From Streptomyces roseochromogenus subsp. oscitans DS 12.976 (lineage in GTDB: Bacteria; Actinomycetota; Actinomycetes; Streptomycetales; Streptomycetaceae), in NCBI RefSeq assembly GCF_000497445.1, contig NZ_CM002285.1, positions 6,536,459-6,596,502 on the forward strand: a DNA stretch of 60,044 bases, in the 5' to 3' direction. The notes beneath the pieces were generated by a model. It was not told the DNA's origin and ran no database searches. It was given only the letters and a program-made list of their open reading frames with translations. Of the stretch, positions 15,258-24,538 are shown piece by piece (positions within the stretch are counted from its first letter, which is position 1; each line of letters starts with the position of its first letter). Both the position numbers and the translations under genes were made by a program.

Positions 15258-16154
15258 GTGGCGCAGAACCAGACGATCTACTACGTCGGCCAGGACGTCG
15301 GCGTCACCGCGACGGTCCTCGACGACAACGGCAACCCCGCCACCGGCACGCTCACGGTCACCCTGACCGTCACCGACCCGAACGGCACCGTGACGACGCC
15401 CTCGACGGCGTCCACCGGCTCCGGCGGGTACGCCGCGGTCGTGCCGTCGGTGGCCACGGCCGGCATCTGGCTGTACCGGTGGACAGCGGCCGGCACGGGC
15501 GTCGGCTGGGCGTCTGAGGGCCAGTTCATGGTCAGGGCAATGGGCGTCGAGCAGCTGGTGGACCTGGCCTCGGTGAAGAAACACCTGAACATGACCGTGA
15601 CCGACGCCCGGCAGGACGACGAGTTGCAGGGCTTCATCCTTGCGGCCGCCGACCAGGCCCGGGACGTCTGCGGGCCGTTCCTGCCCGAGCAGCACACTCA
15701 GTTCTTCAACGGCGGGGTCAGCACCATCTCGCCGGACTGGTTGCCGCTCGCCAGCATCCAGTCGGCTACTGAGTACTACGGGCTGTCTGCGTTCCCGTTG
15801 ACCGAGCAGCAGCTCGGCAGCCAGATGAACGCCTTCGCCTACACGGTCGACTACAGCACCGGGCAGGTCACCAGGAGGACGTTCGGCGGCCAGGCAGCGA
15901 TGTTCGCGATCGGCGCCAAAAACGTCAAGATCGTGTACACCGCCGGGCGGGCCGGTGCCGTGCCGTACACGGTGCGGCTCGGCGCGCTGGAGCTGATCCG
16001 GCACCTGTGGCAGCAGACCCAGCAGGCGGCCGGCCGGTCCTGGAAGGGCGCTGGCATGGATGGCGAAGCAATGGGTGTCCCGATGGGCTTCGCCCTGCCG
16101 GATCGCGTGGTCGAGCTGTGGTCTCCGTATCGCCGACCCCCGGGGATCGCCTGA
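15258..16154 (+). CDS. head-tail connector (gp6-like) with N-terminal Ig-like domain
   Basis: 298 residues, GTG start. Residues 1-95 form a beta-rich Ig-like unit (VGVTATVLDDNGNPATGTLT ... GIWLYRWTAAG). From about residue 96 a phage head-tail connector of the gp6/DnaT-like type begins: VEQLVDLASVKKHLNM, then DDELQGFILAAADQARD, and a C-terminal strand region (VDYSTGQVTRR). It forms the ring under the portal. The Ig-like extension is unusual for this family. It overlaps the next gene by one base. Confidence 0.8.
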   Translation: MAQNQTIYYVGQDVGVTATVLDDNGNPATGTLTVTLTVTDPNGTVTTPSTASTGSGGYAAVVPSVATAGIWLYRWTAAGTGVGWASEGQFMVRAMGVEQLVDLASVKKHLNMTVTDARQDDELQGFILAAADQARDVCGPFLPEQHTQFFNGGVSTISPDWLPLASIQSATEYYGLSAFPLTEQQLGSQMNAFAYTVDYSTGQVTRRTFGGQAAMFAIGAKNVKIVYTAGRAGAVPYTVRLGALELIRHLWQQTQQAAGRSWKGAGMDGEAMGVPMGFALPDRVVELWSPYRRPPGIA

Positions 16155-16630
16155 TGACCACGCCCATCAACCAGATCCCCGCGTCTTCGATCCCTGCGAC
16201 CCGTGCCTATCTCCTCGCCCAGTTGCAGACGCTCGTGACGGCGGACCCGAACGACGCCAACGCCTCGCTGCTGGTGTGCATGGACGGCCCGAGCACCGAC
16301 ATCCCCGAGGACATCGTGTCGGTCGGCGACGTCCACCAGAACTACAACCCCGAAGCGAACGTCGGCTCCGGCGGCTCGCACTGGCTGTACGAGGACTACA
16401 CAGTGACCGTCGACATCCAGGTCACCCGTAACACGGACGACTCGACGGTCACCTTCAACCGCGCCCGAACCCTCGCCGACCTGGTGGTGGCCCTGGTCCG
16501 TTCGGATCCCTCGCTCGGCCAGGTCGTTGACCGAGCCCGCCCCAGCGTGGTCACCCACGAGACCGACTGGGTTGATACCGGCCGCCGGACCGCGATCACC
16601 ATCGGCATTGCCTGCCTCAAGTCCCTGTAA
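16154..16630 (+). CDS. tail-terminator or head-tail joining protein
   Basis: A 158-residue alpha/beta protein, TGATG overlap with the connector gene. The second half has strands and a helix (YTVTVDIQVTRNTDDSTVTF ... RARTLADLVVALVRSD), the layout of tail-completion proteins that cap the tail tube before it joins the head. Position two genes before the tube protein supports this. No specific motif is diagnostic, so the exact joint (stopper versus terminator) is not fixed. Confidence 0.6.
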   Translation: MTTPINQIPASSIPATRAYLLAQLQTLVTADPNDANASLLVCMDGPSTDIPEDIVSVGDVHQNYNPEANVGSGGSHWLYEDYTVTVDIQVTRNTDDSTVTFNRARTLADLVVALVRSDPSLGQVVDRARPSVVTHETDWVDTGRRTAITIGIACLKSL

Positions 16631-16641
16631 GGAGCGGCCCC

Positions 16642-16893
16642 GTGCCCAGCTACACCTACACCGGCGACGAGGGCCGGTACTACCCACGGCTCGGCCTCAC
16701 CCCCGAGCCCGGCGCCGCCTACGAGCTGGAGAAGAACCCGGGCGACGGCCGATGGACGCCGCCCGACCCGGAGCCGGAACCGCCGGCCGCCGAGGCCGCG
16801 CCGCCCGTGGCCGCCAGCCCGGCGCCCACGAAGACCAGCAAGAGGACCACGACGACCCCGGCCGCGCCGGAGAAGGAGGGCAGCGATGCCTAA
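16642..16893 (+). CDS. small Pro/Ala/Thr-rich hypothetical protein
   Basis: An 83-residue protein. A short structured start (YTYTGDEGRYYPRLGLTP) with aromatic residues is followed by a low-complexity Pro/Glu then Thr/Lys tail (PEPEPPAAEAAPPV, SKRTTTTPAAPEKEG). GTG start after AAGGAGCGG. Proteins of this pattern lie before the tube gene in many actinophages; role unknown. Its last 8 bases overlap the next gene. Confidence 0.65.
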   Translation: MPSYTYTGDEGRYYPRLGLTPEPGAAYELEKNPGDGRWTPPDPEPEPPAAEAAPPVAASPAPTKTSKRTTTTPAAPEKEGSDA

Positions 16894-17848
16894 GCCGTCC
16901 CATCTCGCGGCGCTCGGCGTCGCCAGGGAGTCCACCAGGGGCACGGCCGCCGCGCCCACGATGTGGATCCCCTGGCGGACGCTCACGCCGAAGGACGACG
17001 TGATGCTGATTGACGACAAGGGCCAGCGTGGCGCTGCCGTCGAGTCGTTCGGCATCGTCCAGGGCCAGAAGGGCTCGACGCTCGACTTCGGCGGCGACGT
17101 GTTCGCCGACTCGATCGGGTTCCCCCTGGTGTCGCTGCTGCCGGACGTCACGGTCACCGGTGCAGCTGCGCCGTACGTCACCACGTTCTCGACGCTCAAC
17201 TCGGGCGACACCCAGCCTCCGGGCCAGACCTACACCATCTTCGATCCGCTCGGAACGTGGCAGTACCCCGGCGAGCAGCTGTCCGAGCTGGGCTTCAAGT
17301 GGAACGCCGACGGGCTGTTCGAGTACAGCTCGAAGGCCACCGGCTGGACCTACGTCCCCGGGACGACGCCGACCGTGTCCAACACGGCCGTGAAGCCGGT
17401 CGCGAACTGGACGATCCTGACGAAGATCGCCGGAACGACCATGTTCGTCATCGACGGCGAGCTGACCATCAAGCGGGCGGTGACCGCGATCCGCGGCGCC
17501 AACGGCTCGCAGAACCCGTATGCGATCTGGTCGGGCGACGTCAGCGTGGAGGGGAAGCTGACGCTGGTCATGGAAGACGCGTCGCAAAAGACGATCTTCC
17601 AGAACTCGACCGCTCAGAGCCTCGACGTGTCGTTCCTCGCAGGCTCGGGGGCGACCCAGACGGGCGTGCAGCTGCACTGCACGACCGCGGTGTGGTCCGA
17701 GGGCACGCAGAGCTACGGCAAGGACTACATCGAGCTTCCGGTGTCCTTCAGGACCTACGGCAACACCACCGACATCGGGGCGAGCGGCGGCTACAGCCCC
17801 ATCAAGGTGACCCTGACCAACGCGATGCCGAGTGGGACGTACAAGTGA
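16886..17848 (+). CDS. major tail tube protein
   Basis: A 320-residue protein that polymerises into the tail tube. Features of actinophage tube proteins: an opening LAALGVARESTRGTAAAPT, beta-strand-rich sequence throughout, and a C-terminal half with Ig-like strands (VSVEGKLTLVMEDASQK). Position before the two overlapping tail-assembly reading frames and the tape measure is as expected. Its end overlaps the GTG of the next gene by 4 bases. Confidence 0.9.
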   Translation: MPKPSHLAALGVARESTRGTAAAPTMWIPWRTLTPKDDVMLIDDKGQRGAAVESFGIVQGQKGSTLDFGGDVFADSIGFPLVSLLPDVTVTGAAAPYVTTFSTLNSGDTQPPGQTYTIFDPLGTWQYPGEQLSELGFKWNADGLFEYSSKATGWTYVPGTTPTVSNTAVKPVANWTILTKIAGTTMFVIDGELTIKRAVTAIRGANGSQNPYAIWSGDVSVEGKLTLVMEDASQKTIFQNSTAQSLDVSFLAGSGATQTGVQLHCTTAVWSEGTQSYGKDYIELPVSFRTYGNTTDIGASGGYSPIKVTLTNAMPSGTYK

Positions 17849-18294
17849 GCATCTACCGCGAGAACCTGCCCGACGGCGGCTGGGCCGACCTGCGTGACCA
17901 GGCGGAGGTGCCCGAGCGGCTCCGCCGCCCGATCCGCGCCATCCAGATCAAGCTGGCCAAGGACCCCGCGTTCGGCAGCGTCGTCGCCGAGGCCTCGAAG
18001 AAGGGTGCCGCCGCCGTCAAGGGCATGGCCGAGTCCGAGGCCGCGCAGATGGTCGCGCAGATGGGCGACGAGTCCGCCGGCCTGCTGGACGAGCTGAACG
18101 ACCGCGCCATCATGGCCCGGGTCGTCGGCTGGTCCTATGACGCACCGGTGAGCATGGCCGCCCTGCTCGACCTGCCCGGACCGGCCTACGACCGGCTCAA
18201 GCAACTGTGCGCCGAGGGCGCCCTTCAGGGCACCGACTTCGGGCCGTCCCAGGACGAGGACAGCCCTACCGTGCCCTCTACCGCCTCCGCGTAG
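17845..18294 (+). CDS. tail assembly chaperone, first frame (G-like)
   Basis: 149 residues. Chaperones of this type bind the tape measure during tail assembly and occur as a short product plus a frameshifted long product. The sequence is acidic and helical (GGWADLRDQAEVPERLRRPI at the start, LLDELNDRAIMARVVGWSY later). A second open frame overlaps its 3' end in the -1 register (18207-18491), which is the classic arrangement. GTG start overlaps the tube stop. Confidence 0.8.
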   Translation: MSIYRENLPDGGWADLRDQAEVPERLRRPIRAIQIKLAKDPAFGSVVAEASKKGAAAVKGMAESEAAQMVAQMGDESAGLLDELNDRAIMARVVGWSYDAPVSMAALLDLPGPAYDRLKQLCAEGALQGTDFGPSQDEDSPTVPSTASA

Positions 18295-18491
18295 CGCTAG
18301 AGGGCCGATTCGACTACCGCGCCGACCAACTGCCGATGGAGCAGTACCGGTTCTGGCGGCTGTGCCAGGTCGTCGGGCCACCGAACACGTGGATGGACCT
18401 GCCGGCCGACGAACTCGACTGGGCGCTCGCCGTCGACACCGCCGTGGCCGAGGCCCGCGCCAACAAGGAGCGGGAGGCGGCCAATGGCTGA
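18207..18491 (+). CDS. tail assembly chaperone, frameshift extension (GT-like)
   Basis: The -1 frame relative to the 17845 gene stays open from at least 18207 to 18491 and reads PYRALYRLRVALEGRFDYRA, then MEQYRFWRLCQVVG and WMDLPADELDWALA, typical of the T part of tail chaperones. It has no good ribosome binding site of its own, so the product is probably made by ribosomal frameshifting within the first gene. I found no canonical X-XXY-YYZ slip site in the overlap. Its C-terminal residues overlap the next gene. Confidence 0.7.
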   Translation: MRRGRPSGHRLRAVPGRGQPYRALYRLRVALEGRFDYRADQLPMEQYRFWRLCQVVGPPNTWMDLPADELDWALAVDTAVAEARANKEREAANG

Positions 18492-18954
18492 CGTGCAGAT
18501 CCGAATCGAGGGCTGGCGAGAGGTCCAGGCCGCCCTGGACGCTATGTCGAAGGAGATCGACGTGGCGACCGTGGCAGCTCTCAAGGCGAGCCAGAACCTG
18601 GCCAAGAAGACCATCCGGTCCGGGATGCGCGGACGGCCCCGGTGGGACCACCGCGGGGCCTCCGCGCGGACCGGCGAGGCCGTCAGCCTGGGCTTGAACC
18701 CGCACCACGTCACCAAGGGCGGCGGCCCCGGCCGGCTGACCGGAAAGCTCTACAAGGGCGTCGGCGGCGTGCGGAAGCCGAAGAAGACGCCTGAGGGCTA
18801 CCAGGGTGGCGTCGGCGTCGGCGGCGGCGTCCGGAACCTCTACAAGAAGCGCACCGAGGGCCTCTTTCCCTACGTCGCGCCCGGCATCAAACGGGCCGAG
18901 ACGAAGATGCCGGAGATCTGGGAGAAGGCCTGGGACAAGGCCGTTCACCACTGA
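18484..18954 (+). CDS. HK97 gp10-like protein
   Basis: A 156-residue protein with the N-terminal layout of the HK97 gp10 family (VQIRIEGWREVQAALDAMSKE, then a long helix and KTIRSGMRGRP), whose members take part in head-tail joining or tail assembly. The middle is Gly/Lys-rich (KKTPEGYQGGVGVGGG). In most phages this gene precedes the tube gene; here it follows the chaperones, immediately before the tape measure. Family call moderate. Confidence 0.7.
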   Translation: MADVQIRIEGWREVQAALDAMSKEIDVATVAALKASQNLAKKTIRSGMRGRPRWDHRGASARTGEAVSLGLNPHHVTKGGGPGRLTGKLYKGVGGVRKPKKTPEGYQGGVGVGGGVRNLYKKRTEGLFPYVAPGIKRAETKMPEIWEKAWDKAVHH

Positions 18955-18999
18955 TCTGACCAGCCGTTTTCACCACACCAGGGCAGGGGGTGAGCGGCC

Positions 19000-21585
19000 G
19001 TGGCTTCGCTGCCCCCGGTGTTCGTCGAATTTCTCGGGAAATCCACCGGCGTCAAGACCGCGATGCGGGACATCAAAGCCGAGTTGGGCGCCACGGCGGC
19101 CGAGGGCGAGACCTCGTTCTCCAAGTTTGGCCGCGTGGGCGGCGCGGCGCTCGCCGGTATCGGCATCGCGGCTGCTGGCGCCGCGGTCGGCGCGGTGAAG
19201 ATGGCCGCGGATTTCCAGACCCAGATGACCCGGGTCCGGACCGGCGCCGGTGAGACCGCCGGGAACATGAAGATGGTCGGCGACGGGGTCCTGGCGATGG
19301 CCGGGCAGGTCGGCCAGTCCACCCAGCAGCTCACCTCCGGCCTGTACTTGGTGGAGTCGGCCGGCTTCCACGGTGCGAACGCTCTGACCGTGTTGAAGAC
19401 CGCGGCCCAGGGCGCCAAGGTCGGCGCGGCGGACCTCGGTACGACGGCGGACGCGGTCACCACCGCGATGAACGCGTACAAGATGAGCGCCAGCCAGTCC
19501 ACGCAGGCGATGAACGCGCTGATCGCCACCGAGGGCGCCGGTAAGACGAACTTGGAGGCCCTCGCGGGCTCGATGTCGTCCATCCTGCCGGTGTCGGCGG
19601 CCGCGCACGTCGGGCTGAACGAGGTGCTCGGTGCGATGGCGACGATGACCGCTCAGGGCACGCCGGCCGCCGTCGCAGCAACGTATCTGCGACAGACCAT
19701 CGGCCAGCTGAGCAACCCCAGCGGCAAGGCCGCCCAGGAGATGCAGAGCCTCGGCCTGAGCGCCATCAAGGTGTCGCAGAACCTGGGCACGCATGGCCTG
19801 GCGTCGACGCTGAACATGCTGACCTCGGCGATCGAGTCGAAGATGGGCCCGGCCGGGACGGTGTTGATCGAGCACCTCCAGAAGGCCGCGAAGCAGTCCA
19901 ACACCTTCCAGAAGGCGCTGGCGAACCTGCCCCCGGCCCAGCAGACCTACATCGGTGCGCTGGCCACCATGGTTGGCGGCACGAAAAGTATGCAGGCCGC
20001 GCTCCAGTTGACCGGCCCGCACATGGCCGACTTCCAGAAGAACACCGAGACGATCAGCGAGCACGTCAAGGCCGGCGGGAAGAACATCGAGGGCTGGTCC
20101 GACGTCCAGAAGACGTTCAATCAGCGCGTGGCCGAGGCCAAGGCGTCGATGCAGGCGATGACGATCCAGGTCGGCCAAGCGCTGCTGCCGGTGGTCACCC
20201 GCATGATGGGCATCATCGCCCAGGTTGTGTCGTGGCTGACCAGGCACAAGAAGGTCGCGGAGGCCCTGGCGATCCTGATCGGCACCGCGCTGGTCGCTGC
20301 GATCGTCGCGGCGACGGTGGCCATGTACGAGTGGATCACCTCGGCGGCCGTGATGGAGGCGATCCCATGGGTCGCCGCGATCACCGTGATCATCGTGGTG
20401 ATCCTGCTGCTCGTCATGCACTGGAAGCAGGTGTGGGGCGTCATCAAGGCGGTCGGCCTGGCAGTCGGCCACGCCCTGGTCGACTTCTGGCACTGGCTGG
20501 CCAGTTCGGTTACGGACATCTGGAACTCGATCAGCTCGAACGTCGTGTCCGCCTGGCACTCGATCGCCGGGTTCTTCACCTCGGCCTGGCACGCGGTGGT
20601 CGACCCGATCGTGTCCGCCTGGCACTGGCTGTCGAACATCACCACGACCGTGTGGAACGCGATCACCGGGTTCTTCAAGAAGTGGTGGCCGCTGCTTCTG
20701 GTGATCTTCCTGCCGTTCGTGGCGCTGATCATGGCGATCTGGAACCACTTCCACAAGCAGATCATGAGCGTGGTCCACACCGTGTGGAACGCGATCAAGT
20801 CGTTCCTCAAGGTCGTCTGGGACGGCATCAAGACGGTTGCCGAGGATGCCTGGAAGGGCATCCAGGTCGTCATCGTCCGGCCGATGGAGACGCTGTGGGG
20901 CTGGCTGAAATCGCTGTGGCACACCGTCTCTGGCTGGCTGTCCTCGGCGTGGCACGGCATCGAGTCGGCGGCCTCGGCGATCTGGAGCGCCATCAAGACC
21001 GCGATGATCAACCCGCTGACCTCGGCGTGGCACTCGATCACCAGCACCGTCGGCCACATCGCCAGCGCCATCAGCAGCGGCCTGCACGGCGCCTGGAACG
21101 CCGTGAAGAACGTCGGGTCCTGGTTCCTGGGGATCGGCAAGTCGATCGTCGAGGGCATCATCAACGGCGTCGAGAACATGGGCGGCGCCCTGTTCGACAG
21201 CCTGAAGAACCTGGCTAGCGATGCTCTGTCCTCGGCGAAGAGCTTCCTCGGCATCAACTCGCCGAGCCGGGTGTTCGCCGATCACGTCGGTATGGCGATC
21301 CCCGAGGGCATCGCCAAGGGCGTCACCGACCATGCCCACCTTGCCCACCGGGCGGTCGGCGCGCTCGCCGGGTCCCTGTCCGCTCAGACCGTGAGCATCG
21401 GCACCGCCGGCGGGTTCTCGGCGGCCGGCTACGCCGCCGGGGGCGGCTCCGGGCAGGCGCCAGTCGCTGAGATCACCGTCATCGCACAGGTCGACAAGGA
21501 CGTCCTGTTCAAGGTCCAGCAGCGTTCCACGCTGCAGTACAACCGCCGCAACCTGACCAACGGCATGTCGCTGGCCCGCGGCTGA
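19000..21585 (+). CDS. tape measure protein
   Basis: 861 residues, GTG start. The N-terminal part (FVEFLGKSTGVKTAMRDIKA, then AADFQTQMTRVRTGAGETA) is typical of TP901-type tape measures. There are hydrophobic segments near residues 425-495 (ILIGTALVAAIVAATVAMYEW, VAAITVIIVVILLLVM), followed by a Trp-rich helical region with recurring W-H/N-S/A-I words (residues ~500-720). At about 1.5 angstroms per residue, the predicted tail is near 130 nm long. It sets tail length and later helps DNA cross the membrane. Confidence 0.95.
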   Translation: MASLPPVFVEFLGKSTGVKTAMRDIKAELGATAAEGETSFSKFGRVGGAALAGIGIAAAGAAVGAVKMAADFQTQMTRVRTGAGETAGNMKMVGDGVLAMAGQVGQSTQQLTSGLYLVESAGFHGANALTVLKTAAQGAKVGAADLGTTADAVTTAMNAYKMSASQSTQAMNALIATEGAGKTNLEALAGSMSSILPVSAAAHVGLNEVLGAMATMTAQGTPAAVAATYLRQTIGQLSNPSGKAAQEMQSLGLSAIKVSQNLGTHGLASTLNMLTSAIESKMGPAGTVLIEHLQKAAKQSNTFQKALANLPPAQQTYIGALATMVGGTKSMQAALQLTGPHMADFQKNTETISEHVKAGGKNIEGWSDVQKTFNQRVAEAKASMQAMTIQVGQALLPVVTRMMGIIAQVVSWLTRHKKVAEALAILIGTALVAAIVAATVAMYEWITSAAVMEAIPWVAAITVIIVVILLLVMHWKQVWGVIKAVGLAVGHALVDFWHWLASSVTDIWNSISSNVVSAWHSIAGFFTSAWHAVVDPIVSAWHWLSNITTTVWNAITGFFKKWWPLLLVIFLPFVALIMAIWNHFHKQIMSVVHTVWNAIKSFLKVVWDGIKTVAEDAWKGIQVVIVRPMETLWGWLKSLWHTVSGWLSSAWHGIESAASAIWSAIKTAMINPLTSAWHSITSTVGHIASAISSGLHGAWNAVKNVGSWFLGIGKSIVEGIINGVENMGGALFDSLKNLASDALSSAKSFLGINSPSRVFADHVGMAIPEGIAKGVTDHAHLAHRAVGALAGSLSAQTVSIGTAGGFSAAGYAAGGGSGQAPVAEITVIAQVDKDVLFKVQQRSTLQYNRRNLTNGMSLARG

Positions 21586-21600
21586 GAGAAGGGGGACGTC

Positions 21601-24525
21601 GTGACGACACCGCCCGGATACGCGCCCGACGGCCCCCTCATCGCTTCCTGGCCGCGCGTCCTGCTCGAAGTGGCCTGGAACGCCGGCGGGAACAGCACCT
21701 CGCCGAACTGGTGGTACAACCTCGGCGGCCGCCTGCGCGGCAACTGGAAGGCGCAGCTGGCGGGCCGCCAGTACGAGCTGGACGCCGTCCAGTCCGGGAA
21801 GGTCGACTTCAGCCTGGACAACCTGGACGGCGCGTTCGACCCCGACAACACCAGCTCGTTCTTCTACCCCTACGTGGTGCCCTACCGGCGGTGCCGCCTG
21901 GTCCTCCAGGTCAACCCCACCCGGAACCTGCTGTACCCGTGGGTCGCCGCGGGCACGAGCACCCTGAGCATGAACGCGACGGTCGGCACGACCGGGACCG
22001 CCACCGGGCTGCCCGCGTCCGGGTCCGGCCTGACCACGGCCCAGACCTGGGCCATCCCCAACGGCTCCAGCTCCGGCGTTGCGTTCGGACTCAACGGGGA
22101 CGCGGGCGCGAACTGGTCCACCACCGACTGCGACGGCACCACGGTCACACCCGGCCTGACCTACTCCTTCGGGATCGACGTGTCCCTGGCGGCCGGCGGC
22201 ATGACCAGCCTGCAGCTGAAGGCGCGCCTGGCCTTCTACAGCCTGTCCGGGACGCTGATCACGCGCACGCTGGGCACCGTCCAGTCCGTCACCACTTCGT
22301 GGACGCGGCTGACGGTGTCGGCCACGGCCCCGAGCAACGCGGCGTGGGCGCTGGTGTCCATCTCGACGAGCGCCAGCACCACGGCGGCCACCACCGTGCA
22401 GACCACCGGCTGGCAGCTGGAGCAGGCCGCCGCGCCCACCTCCTGGGTCAGCCCGGGCACGTGGGCTGAGATCTGGCAGGGCTTCGTCGAGCGCTGGCCG
22501 CAGACCTACACCCAGAACGGCAAGTACGGCCTGGTGAACGTGACCGCGGTCGACGGCCTGGCGCCGCTGTCGCAGTCCACCATCGCGAGCGCGATGGCCT
22601 CCTTCGTGGCCCAGCAGAACCCGCAGTACCGGTTCGACCTGGCCGCGACCGGATCCCAGCCGGACAGCCCCACCGGCAGCGCCTTCCTCGACCTGGGCGG
22701 CAGCGGGGTCGGCCTGGACCTGGTCGGCGGTGCGATCACCACCGGGGTCAGCATCTCCAGCACCAGCCCGCTCGGCACGCTGTGGAACACTCCCGGCCCG
22801 GTCATCACCCTGTCCAACAACCAGGCGGCCAGCCTGGGCAACGCCTCCGGCGCCAGCTATCTGCAGTGGGCCAAGTCCAGCGGGAAGACGGTGGCGCTGC
22901 CCTCCGCTGGCTGGACCCGCATGATCTGCTTCCGAAACGGGCACCTCCCGGGCTCGGGCAGCACGTACACCCTGGCGTCGCTGTGGGCGGCCACGGCCGC
23001 CGGCTTCGCCTCTGGCACCGGGGACCAGTCCGGCGCCTACCTTTACATCAACAGCTCCGGATACGTCGGCTGCAACATCCAGAACAGCGCTGGCACCAGC
23101 CTCGCCCGCGTCAACAGCTCCGTGTACGTGTGCGACAACAACTGGCACTGCGCGATCCTGTCGCTGTCGGCGGACGGCCTCACCCTGCATCTGACCGTCG
23201 ACGGGACCTGGTTCTTCGGCACCGCGGCGAGCAGCGTCGGGTCGAGCACCTACACCCAGGACGCCATCGGCACGCTCCTCGCCGACGGCGGGGTCAACAC
23301 CCAGCCCTTCGCCGGGGATCTGGCGTGGGTCGCCCAGTGGAACACCGAACTGTCGGTCTCCACCCAGCTCGACCTGACGAACGGGTTCGCCAACGGCTGG
23401 AGCGGCGACGCCAACGGCACGCGCCTGGGACGGATCATGACCCTGGCGAACTTCCAGCCCGGCGCCTACAGCGGCTACCGCATCGTCGGCTCCGACGTGT
23501 ACGTGGGCGGCGCCTCCATCAACGGCCGCTCACCGCTGGACGTCATGCAGGAGTGCGCCGACACCGAGGTCGGGCAGTTCACCGTCGACCGCAACGGCGT
23601 GCCCACCCTCTACGGGCAGCTGTGGCGGTGGATCCAGACCCAGCCCCGGGTCACCTTCGGCGAGAACGCCGGGTCTGGAGAGATCCCCTACCTCGGCGAC
23701 GTCGTCTTCGAACAGGACCCTTCCAGGCTGTACAACGACGTGCAGATCACGGTCGACGGCGCCCAGGACCTGACCAACACCAATGCACTGCAGGAGGCCC
23801 AGGACGCCACCTCTCAGACGGCCTACTTCCCGCAGACCCTGGCCCGGACCCTCAACCCGCAGACGGTCCAGGGCGGCCTGAACATCGCCAACTACCTCTT
23901 GTCGCAGTACAAGGACCCGCACACCCGCATTCAGGAGATCACGGTCGACCTGGCGTCCAACCCGTCCCTGCTACCGCAGGTGGTGCTGCTCTCCTTCGCC
24001 GACCGGGTGAGGGTCAACAAGCGGCCGGCCGAGGCGCCGATGAAGACCCTGGACTGCTTCATCGAACAGATGGAGTGGAGCGGAACCGACCAGGGCGCGC
24101 TGACGCTGCGCATGCAGATGTCCCCGGCCTCCCAGTACCAGTACGGGATCATCGGGGCGGCCTGGGCTCAGCTGCAGTCGTCCTACGCGGCCGGCGTCTC
24201 CACCATCACGGTCGGTCCAATCTCCGGAAGCAATCTGATCGCCGCCCAGTACGTCATCCCGGGCGGCGCCAGCTACCAGATGACGCTCGGCTACGGCACC
24301 GCCGCGGCGGAGACCGTCACCGTCCAGTCGGTCCAGGCCGTCTCGCCCGGATACAGCACGGTGCAGATCACGTTCACCGCGCCCACGGCCAACGCCCACA
24401 ACGCAAACGACTACCTGTGCGACCCCAAGCCCGGGAACGTGGCCCTTCCTCCGGCGGGCAGCTACCCCACCTGTTTCGACGCCGCATCCCTGACCGGCGG
24501 CACGATGCCCCTGATCGGCTTCTGA
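21601..24525 (+). CDS. minor tail protein with carbohydrate-binding-like domains
   Basis: 974 residues, GTG start after GAGAAGGGGGAC. The N-terminal part (residues ~1-110) fits a baseplate hub or distal-tail-like unit (WPRVLLEVAWNAGGN ... YELDAVQSGKVDFSLDNLDG). Residues ~110-285 form a beta-sandwich of the carbohydrate-binding type (LTYSFGIDVSLAAGGMTSLQ ... GWQLEQA). Residues ~330-600 contain a LamG-like part (DGLTLHLTVDGTWFFGTA). The C-terminal part (~660-860) resumes a baseplate-type fold. It probably recognises the cell surface. Confidence 0.8.
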   Translation: MTTPPGYAPDGPLIASWPRVLLEVAWNAGGNSTSPNWWYNLGGRLRGNWKAQLAGRQYELDAVQSGKVDFSLDNLDGAFDPDNTSSFFYPYVVPYRRCRLVLQVNPTRNLLYPWVAAGTSTLSMNATVGTTGTATGLPASGSGLTTAQTWAIPNGSSSGVAFGLNGDAGANWSTTDCDGTTVTPGLTYSFGIDVSLAAGGMTSLQLKARLAFYSLSGTLITRTLGTVQSVTTSWTRLTVSATAPSNAAWALVSISTSASTTAATTVQTTGWQLEQAAAPTSWVSPGTWAEIWQGFVERWPQTYTQNGKYGLVNVTAVDGLAPLSQSTIASAMASFVAQQNPQYRFDLAATGSQPDSPTGSAFLDLGGSGVGLDLVGGAITTGVSISSTSPLGTLWNTPGPVITLSNNQAASLGNASGASYLQWAKSSGKTVALPSAGWTRMICFRNGHLPGSGSTYTLASLWAATAAGFASGTGDQSGAYLYINSSGYVGCNIQNSAGTSLARVNSSVYVCDNNWHCAILSLSADGLTLHLTVDGTWFFGTAASSVGSSTYTQDAIGTLLADGGVNTQPFAGDLAWVAQWNTELSVSTQLDLTNGFANGWSGDANGTRLGRIMTLANFQPGAYSGYRIVGSDVYVGGASINGRSPLDVMQECADTEVGQFTVDRNGVPTLYGQLWRWIQTQPRVTFGENAGSGEIPYLGDVVFEQDPSRLYNDVQITVDGAQDLTNTNALQEAQDATSQTAYFPQTLARTLNPQTVQGGLNIANYLLSQYKDPHTRIQEITVDLASNPSLLPQVVLLSFADRVRVNKRPAEAPMKTLDCFIEQMEWSGTDQGALTLRMQMSPASQYQYGIIGAAWAQLQSSYAAGVSTITVGPISGSNLIAAQYVIPGGASYQMTLGYGTAAAETVTVQSVQAVSPGYSTVQITFTAPTANAHNANDYLCDPKPGNVALPPAGSYPTCFDAASLTGGTMPLIGF

Positions 24526-24538
24526 CCCGAGGAGGCCC

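Noticed and set aside
18970..23190. Very long open frame on the minus strand opposite tape measure and tail protein genes
   Set aside because: High-GC codon bias opens the antisense frame; the translation is low-complexity Arg/Gly/Val and has no domain, while the plus strand has clear tail proteins.
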